DNA of 64,000 nt. It comes from UBA1924 sp963976625 (lineage in GTDB: Bacteria; Planctomycetota; Phycisphaerae; Phycisphaerales; UBA1924). Below the pieces are notes generated by a model. It made no database searches. It was not told the DNA's origin and saw nothing but the letters and a program-made list of their open reading frames with translations. Below are positions 59,843 to 64,000 of the stretch, in pieces. Location: assembly GCA_963976625.1 (NCBI GenBank), contig CAXBLA010000016.1, forward strand, positions 4,312-68,311, written 5' to 3'. Numbering within the stretch: the stretch's first letter is position 1; each line of letters opens with the position of its first letter. The translations under genes were made by a program, and so were the position numbers.

Positions 59843-61018
59843 ATGATCGAGCCCGAGGCATACGGATTCAACGATGTGCAAACATTTGCGCACATTGGTG
59901 ATCCTTCGCCCTCGCCCGACCATTCGGTGTTCTGGAAGCACTGGTACGCCCGGTTCATCGAGGACCAGCCGAACCTCGGCGTGCGAACGGTCACCGACGA
60001 TTCCGATCCCACGGCCACCCACGAGTTCATCTCAAGCGACGGCGTGCGCATCGGGTGCAGGCTTGTACTCCCACAACACGGCAAGCCGGTCAAGGCTTCG
60101 CTCGTCACCGCCCATGGCTACCACCACGCGCTGCCGCTGGGTGAGTCCACCAAACGATGGCAGCGCATCGCAGACTCCGGGATCGCGGTGCTGATCGTCC
60201 GCCTGCGGGGCTACCCGGGATCGCAGATCGGCATCGGTGACCAGACCACACCCGACGAACTCGGCGCCGGCTGGATCGCCCGCGGGTTCGCCGCCAAATC
60301 ACACGAAGACTGGATCCTGCCCAAAGCTGTGGCGGATGTGTGCAACGCCTGCCGGGTGATGCGCAACGCGTTGCTCAATCGAGACACCGAGGTCCAGATC
60401 GATGTCGATCCGAGCATCGACCATCCGGGCGTGTTCCTCGCGGGGACATCGCTCGGCGGCGGCTTATCGACGATCGCCGCGGCTCAGCTCATCGGGCGTC
60501 TCAGCGGCGAGCCCATCATCGATCGCCTCGCCATCGCCCTGCCATCGCTGGGCGCATGGACCTGGCGACTCGACCACCAGCTCTCGGGCACCACCAGCGA
60601 TCTCAACAAGGTACTCGTCCACCACAGCGATCGGCGCGAAGAACTCATCAACCGCCTGCGCCTGTGCGACGCTGTCGTCCACGCCCACAAGGTCAATGTC
60701 GCCACGCTGGGCATGCTCGCCCGGCGCGACGAGGTCGCCCCGGCTCCAAGCTCGGCGGCCATCTTCAACGCGATCAACGCCGACCCCGGTCGCAAGTGGC
60801 GCTTCGTCGTCCCCTTCGGCCATTTCGACGGCGGGATCGCCAACGCCCGCAGACACGCACTCTTTGAACAAGCCATGGGCGACTTCTTCAACCCCGATAC
60901 ACAGCCCATCGAATCCATGGCCCCGTGGGAACCCATCCTCCACGAGGGCGTCAAGGACCCGAGCGGGCACGCACCAGAAATCACGCCGACCATCACACAA
61001 GCCAATCCAAATTCTTAA
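59843..61018 (+). CDS. AXE1/acetylxylan-esterase-like alpha/beta hydrolase
   Basis: 391 residues, no signal peptide. The alpha/beta-hydrolase core has ASLVTAHGYHHALP, VLIVRLRGYPGSQIG with the oxyanion loop, and the nucleophile elbow GTSLGGG with Ser203. The late acid and His are likely in RDEVAP and FGHFDGG. The fold and YPGSQ-type oxyanion region recall the AXE1/cephalosporin deacetylase family; the substrate is unknown. No Shine-Dalgarno sequence is obvious at the start. The next gene begins 28 nt downstream. Confidence 0.75.
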   Translation: MIEPEAYGFNDVQTFAHIGDPSPSPDHSVFWKHWYARFIEDQPNLGVRTVTDDSDPTATHEFISSDGVRIGCRLVLPQHGKPVKASLVTAHGYHHALPLGESTKRWQRIADSGIAVLIVRLRGYPGSQIGIGDQTTPDELGAGWIARGFAAKSHEDWILPKAVADVCNACRVMRNALLNRDTEVQIDVDPSIDHPGVFLAGTSLGGGLSTIAAAQLIGRLSGEPIIDRLAIALPSLGAWTWRLDHQLSGTTSDLNKVLVHHSDRREELINRLRLCDAVVHAHKVNVATLGMLARRDEVAPAPSSAAIFNAINADPGRKWRFVVPFGHFDGGIANARRHALFEQAMGDFFNPDTQPIESMAPWEPILHEGVKDPSGHAPEITPTITQANPNS

Positions 61019-61046
61019 GCATCTCCACCAACCGCGAGCACACACC

Positions 61047-62006
61047 ATGACCCAGATCACCAGAACAATCGATACCTTGATGACCGGGCTGATCGACTAC
61101 GCCGGGCTCTTCCCGCCCAGCAAGCTGCCGATGGACAAGGCGGTCGAAAACTACGCCAAGTACCTCCGCAGCGAGCACGAACGATTCCTCTCGCGTTTCA
61201 TCTGCACCGTGCCAAGGCTCGAAGAGCTGAGCAAGCACGCCGCGATGGTCATGCCGGGCACCCACGCCACCAGCGGCTACCGCGAGAATGCCGACATGCA
61301 AGACCCATGGCAGATCTCCGCGATCATCGTCGGCGATCTCGACGAGAACCTCGACGCGATCTACAAGTTCAACGAACACCACGACCAAGAGCACAACGGC
61401 TTGGCCATGGTCGATGTGGTCGAGATGAAGATCAGCTCGCCCAACGATGTCGACGACGCGATGGACATCCTCCCCGCACTCATCGCGCCGGCGTTCGAGC
61501 TGCCCAGCGAAGCCGTGATGGGCGGGGACCCACGCGGGTTCATCGCCGCGATCGCCGGCAACCAAGCCGCGGCCAAGATCCGCTGCGGCGGCGTCACCCC
61601 GGACCTGATCCCAAGCGTCGAAGACATCGCCCGCTTCATGCACGCGTGCAACAGCGCCGATGTACCGTTCAAGGCCACCGCCGGGCTCCACCATCCGATC
61701 CGAGCCGAGCACGCGCTCACCTACGAGCCCGACGCGCCGGTCGCCACCATGCACGGCTTCATGAATGTGTTCCTCGCGGGGGCGTTCATCCGCTCGATCA
61801 AGGGCTTTGATATGGACACCACCATCGAAGTGCTCAACGAGACCGATCCGTCGGCCTTCAGCTTCGACGACGATCAAGTCACCTGGCGCGATGTCAATCT
61901 CCCCATCGTGGCCCTCGCCCGCGTCCGCGAAGGCTTCGCCACCAGCTACGGCAGCTGCTCGTTCGACGAACCCCGCGAAGACCTCGTCGCCCTCAAGCTG
62001 CTCTGA
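61047..62006 (+). CDS. Conserved protein of unknown function, TIM-barrel-like
   Basis: 319 residues, soluble. I know of no characterised member, but several stretches look like family signatures: IDYAGLFPPSKLPMDKAV at the N-terminus, KIRCGGVTPDLIPSVEDIARF, VPFKATAGLHHPIR and MHGFMNVFLAGAF. The strand-helix rhythm and Lys, His-His pair in KATAGLHHP suggest a TIM-barrel with an active-site pocket. Similar sequences seem to be spread widely in bacteria (from memory, not checked). It follows the AXE1-like gene closely. Confidence 0.7.
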   Translation: MTQITRTIDTLMTGLIDYAGLFPPSKLPMDKAVENYAKYLRSEHERFLSRFICTVPRLEELSKHAAMVMPGTHATSGYRENADMQDPWQISAIIVGDLDENLDAIYKFNEHHDQEHNGLAMVDVVEMKISSPNDVDDAMDILPALIAPAFELPSEAVMGGDPRGFIAAIAGNQAAAKIRCGGVTPDLIPSVEDIARFMHACNSADVPFKATAGLHHPIRAEHALTYEPDAPVATMHGFMNVFLAGAFIRSIKGFDMDTTIEVLNETDPSAFSFDDDQVTWRDVNLPIVALARVREGFATSYGSCSFDEPREDLVALKLL

Positions 62007-62867
62007 TCAATCTTGGGCTTGCGCCCGCGCGATCGCTCGACACAACGCATCGGCCTGCGCCGGTGTCAGTGCGTCGATGCGCGCATCGGGCGACACACCC
62101 GCCGGCCACTCGATCGCCCCACGGGCCATCTGCTTCACGCTCCCGGCGAGCTTCTTGCGTCGGCTCTGAAAGAGCGTCTGCATCATGTCCGCCATCGTGG
62201 CCCACCAGTCCGGGTCGCCCTCGGCACTCGCATCAGCCGTACGGTCCCAACGCATCATCGCGCTGCCCACATTGGGCTGGGGCCAGAAGCACCCGGGCCC
62301 GAGCTTGGCGATCGTGCCCACCTCACCGAGGCACTGGGCGATGATCGAGATGGTGCCGTAGGTTTTGGAGTTGGGCGATGCCCCGAACCGCTCGACCACC
62401 TCGTGCTGAATCGTCGTGTACATGCCCGTGCAGTTGGGATGTCGGGTCATCAACGCGAGCATCGCGGGGGTCGCCGCGTGGTAGGGCAGGTTAGCGACGA
62501 GCTTGAAGCTGCGACCATCAATCGCCTCGATCACGGTCTCGTGCAGCGCGCGCTTGTTGGCCAGGCAATCGCCCTCGATCACCCGCAGGGTGTCGGGGTA
62601 GGCTTGCCCGAGCGTCTCGTTGAGCACACGCACGAAGTCTTGGTCAAGCTCGCAAGCGATGACATCGCAGCCCTTCTCGAGCAGCGCGACGGTCAACGCC
62701 CCAGTGCCGGGCCCAATCTCGAGCACCAAGTCGCCGGCCTGCACAGCCGACGCATCAATCAGCTTGCGGATCAGGTTGTGATCGATCAAAAAATTCTGCC
62801 CGAGCGCCTTCTTGGGTTCGTGGCCCGCCATGGCGAGGAGCTCTTTGATCTGCGTGAGGGTCTGCAT
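62007..62867 (-). CDS. rsmA: 16S rRNA (A1518/A1519) dimethyltransferase
   Basis: Dimethylates two adenines in helix 45 of 16S rRNA during 30S assembly. 286 residues. GQNFLIDHNLIRKLID, the SAM loop VLEIGPGTGALT, and motif IV VANLPYHAATPAM are classic KsgA/RsmA. The C-terminal domain is complete. It follows the HAD phosphatase on the same strand by 7 nt and ends back to back with the unknown conserved gene. Confidence 0.96.
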   Translation of the reverse strand: MQTLTQIKELLAMAGHEPKKALGQNFLIDHNLIRKLIDASAVQAGDLVLEIGPGTGALTVALLEKGCDVIACELDQDFVRVLNETLGQAYPDTLRVIEGDCLANKRALHETVIEAIDGRSFKLVANLPYHAATPAMLALMTRHPNCTGMYTTIQHEVVERFGASPNSKTYGTISIIAQCLGEVGTIAKLGPGCFWPQPNVGSAMMRWDRTADASAEGDPDWWATMADMMQTLFQSRRKKLAGSVKQMARGAIEWPAGVSPDARIDALTPAQADALCRAIARAQAQD

Positions 62868-62874
62868 GCGTGGA

Positions 62875-63798
62875 CTATACGCCCGGCTTGCTTGTCAAGG
62901 AATCCAACTGCCCATCGAGCAGCGCATGAATCGCCCGGGCGACGCCGTCCTCGGCGTTGGTCGAAGTCGTGTAGCCCGCGTGCCCCTTGACTTGCTCTAT
63001 TGCGTTGCCCATCGCGATACCGATGCCCGCCCCCTCGATCATCGGCACATCGTTGACCTGATCCCCGATCGCGGCGACTCGCCCAGGCTCGATCCCGTGC
63101 TGATCGAGGTACCACGAGATCGCGGTCCATTTATTGATCTTGGCAGCGAACAACTCCAGAATGTGCATCTGCTCGCCCACATGTTCCGGCGGCATCACGC
63201 ACGGAAAGTCATACAACCACGCCCGATCGCCCAGCGTATCAACAAGCTTCGTCGAGAGCGGGCTGGAAATCGAGCTAGGCGCGACAATCCCCACCCGCAC
63301 CGTGTGGTCCTGATGCTCGTCGTGCTCGAGGCGCTTGGCGTACTGCACCCGCAGCTGATGATCCTCGATCCACCATTCGGTGACCGGGTGGATCGGGTGC
63401 TCGTCGTCGGAGTTGACGATCAAATAGTCGTAGCCGATCTCGGCCGAGTCCTTCATCACCAGCACCGGGCATTGCACCGCGTGGAACATATCCACCGCCT
63501 CGCCAACTACATCAGCACCCATCGGGAACCGATGGATCGTCTTGCCCGAGACCGGATCCGCGATAATCGACCCGCCGGCCACCATCACCGGGCTCCGCTG
63601 ATCGATCGATCGCATCACCCGCACCGACTCGCCGAGCCCACGCCCGGTACACACCAGCACCGTGATCCCGGCGTCGCGCGCCCGCTCGACCGCGTCGATA
63701 TTGGCAAGCGAGACCGACTCATTGGCACCGAGCAAAGTGCCATCGAGATCGATTGCGATCAGATCAACGGGTTGATTGTGTGTGGTTTGGCCGGGCAT
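62875..63798 (-). CDS. HAD-superfamily hydrolase (Cof type)
   Basis: 307 residues. The nucleophile motif is DLIAIDLDGTLL with Asp17 and Asp19; later motifs are VLVCTGRG, the LFAAKINKWTAISWYL lysine segment and GDQVNDVPMIEGAGIGIAMGNA. A C2B cap domain is present. These Cof-type enzymes dephosphorylate sugar phosphates, pyridoxal phosphate or nucleotides. The start is the MPGQTTHNQ methionine. It lies 7 nt upstream of rsmA and 37 nt after a GGDEF gene. Confidence 0.9.
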   Translation of the reverse strand: MPGQTTHNQPVDLIAIDLDGTLLGANESVSLANIDAVERARDAGITVLVCTGRGLGESVRVMRSIDQRSPVMVAGGSIIADPVSGKTIHRFPMGADVVGEAVDMFHAVQCPVLVMKDSAEIGYDYLIVNSDDEHPIHPVTEWWIEDHQLRVQYAKRLEHDEHQDHTVRVGIVAPSSISSPLSTKLVDTLGDRAWLYDFPCVMPPEHVGEQMHILELFAAKINKWTAISWYLDQHGIEPGRVAAIGDQVNDVPMIEGAGIGIAMGNAIEQVKGHAGYTTSTNAEDGVARAIHALLDGQLDSLTSKPGV

Positions 63799-63835
63799 GC
63801 AGGAAGCATAGACCTGTTGCGATGGCCAGCAAGAG

Positions 63836-64000
63836 TCACTCGGGGCTGTGCTTGCATACGGTTTGAGCGCCCGGCCCAAGCGTCATCGCGTTCTTGCCCT
63901 TGCGCTTGGATTCCATCGCGAGCTGATCGGCCTGCTCGAGCAACGATTCCGAATCGTGCCCGTCCCACGGGAACGACGCGAGCCCGCCCGACACCGTCAG
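63836..64000 (-). CDS. GGDEF-domain protein (diguanylate cyclase), 3' end only
   Basis: Partial: the gene enters from the right edge and only its last 54 codons are visible. The translation LTVSGGLASFPWDGHD, SESLLEQADQLAMESKRKGKN matches the C-terminal end of a GGDEF domain (VTVSiGiAsf...LL.rADkAly.AKrkGrN). It would make cyclic di-GMP if the catalytic half, outside this window, is intact. A short tail of ~15 residues follows the domain. Confidence 0.82.
   Translation of the reverse strand: MTVSGGLASFPWDGHDSESLLEQADQLAMESKRKGKNAMTLGPGAQTVCKHSPE

Noticed and set aside
1..64000. tRNA genes, CRISPR arrays, insertion sequences or prophage genes
   Set aside because: I found no tRNA-like cloverleaf with TTCGANNC, no regularly spaced repeats and no transposase, integrase or phage structural genes.

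Overview
The window looks like a piece of chromosome from a planctomycete, most likely class Phycisphaerae. Signs of this are a GC-rich genome with dense coding on both strands; exported proteins ending in a VPAPS-type PEP-CTERM anchor followed by RRRR; exported proteins ending in EF-hand/dockerin-like modules built around FFDISAFLDAF; a very short Hc1/histone-H1-like protein; a MoxR/DUF58/VWA (Bat-type) operon; and a nuoJKLMN block separated from the rest of complex I. The assignment is inference; the window has no rRNA. I saw no tRNA, CRISPR array, insertion sequence or phage module. Most content is housekeeping and cell-envelope genes.

Layout. 0.1-7.1 kb: an orphan ORF, a secreted seven-EF-hand protein, an SDR with a TetR regulator and a paired inverted repeat, a ~1000-residue exported orphan, and a nitroreductase carrying the catalytic residues of iodotyrosine deiodinase. 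7.1-18.1 kb (minus): BatA/VWA protein, small membrane protein, DUF58, small lipoprotein, MoxR, large double-VWA protein and NHL-propeller lipoprotein, mostly joined by 1-4 nt overlaps, then an ABC permease without an ATPase. 18.3-20.8 kb: accB-accC and a VOC protein. 20.8-23.4 kb: two PEP-CTERM proteins, a small membrane protein and a 680-nt gap with a possible small RNA. 23.4-28.5 kb: an exopolysaccharide-type operon (DegT aminotransferase, MBOAT, two tandem AlgJ/AlgX-like proteins), convergent with a phosphomannose isomerase. 29.7-35.4 kb (minus): UvrC-like half-protein, FabZ-like dehydratase, Hc1-like protein, phosphotransferase, catalase behind a PerR/Fur-type box, SDR. 35.5-38.8 kb: recQ, GNAT, TerC. 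38.9-45.9 kb: nuoJKLMN. 46.2-49.8 kb: pgsA, pgpA, dus and a zinc-ribbon membrane protein. 50-55.7 kb: two secreted dockerin-like proteins (one an M64 metallopeptidase), then DUF1573-rhodanese-MauE. 55.9-64 kb: rpsR, msrC, a nucleotidyltransferase, RluA, a TolB-like propeller, an AXE1-like hydrolase, a conserved orphan, rsmA, a HAD phosphatase, and the 3' end of a GGDEF gene cut by the window edge.

The strongest signal not tied to any gene is compositional. Reading all 64 kb I found only four ACGT tetranucleotides, where about 230 would be expected from base composition, and codon choice bends around this (Asp-Val, Asn-Val, Tyr-Val and His-Val are written with T-ending first codons). GATC is in contrast very common. 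This points to a past or present DNA-modification or restriction pressure on ACGT. No gene in the window explains it.
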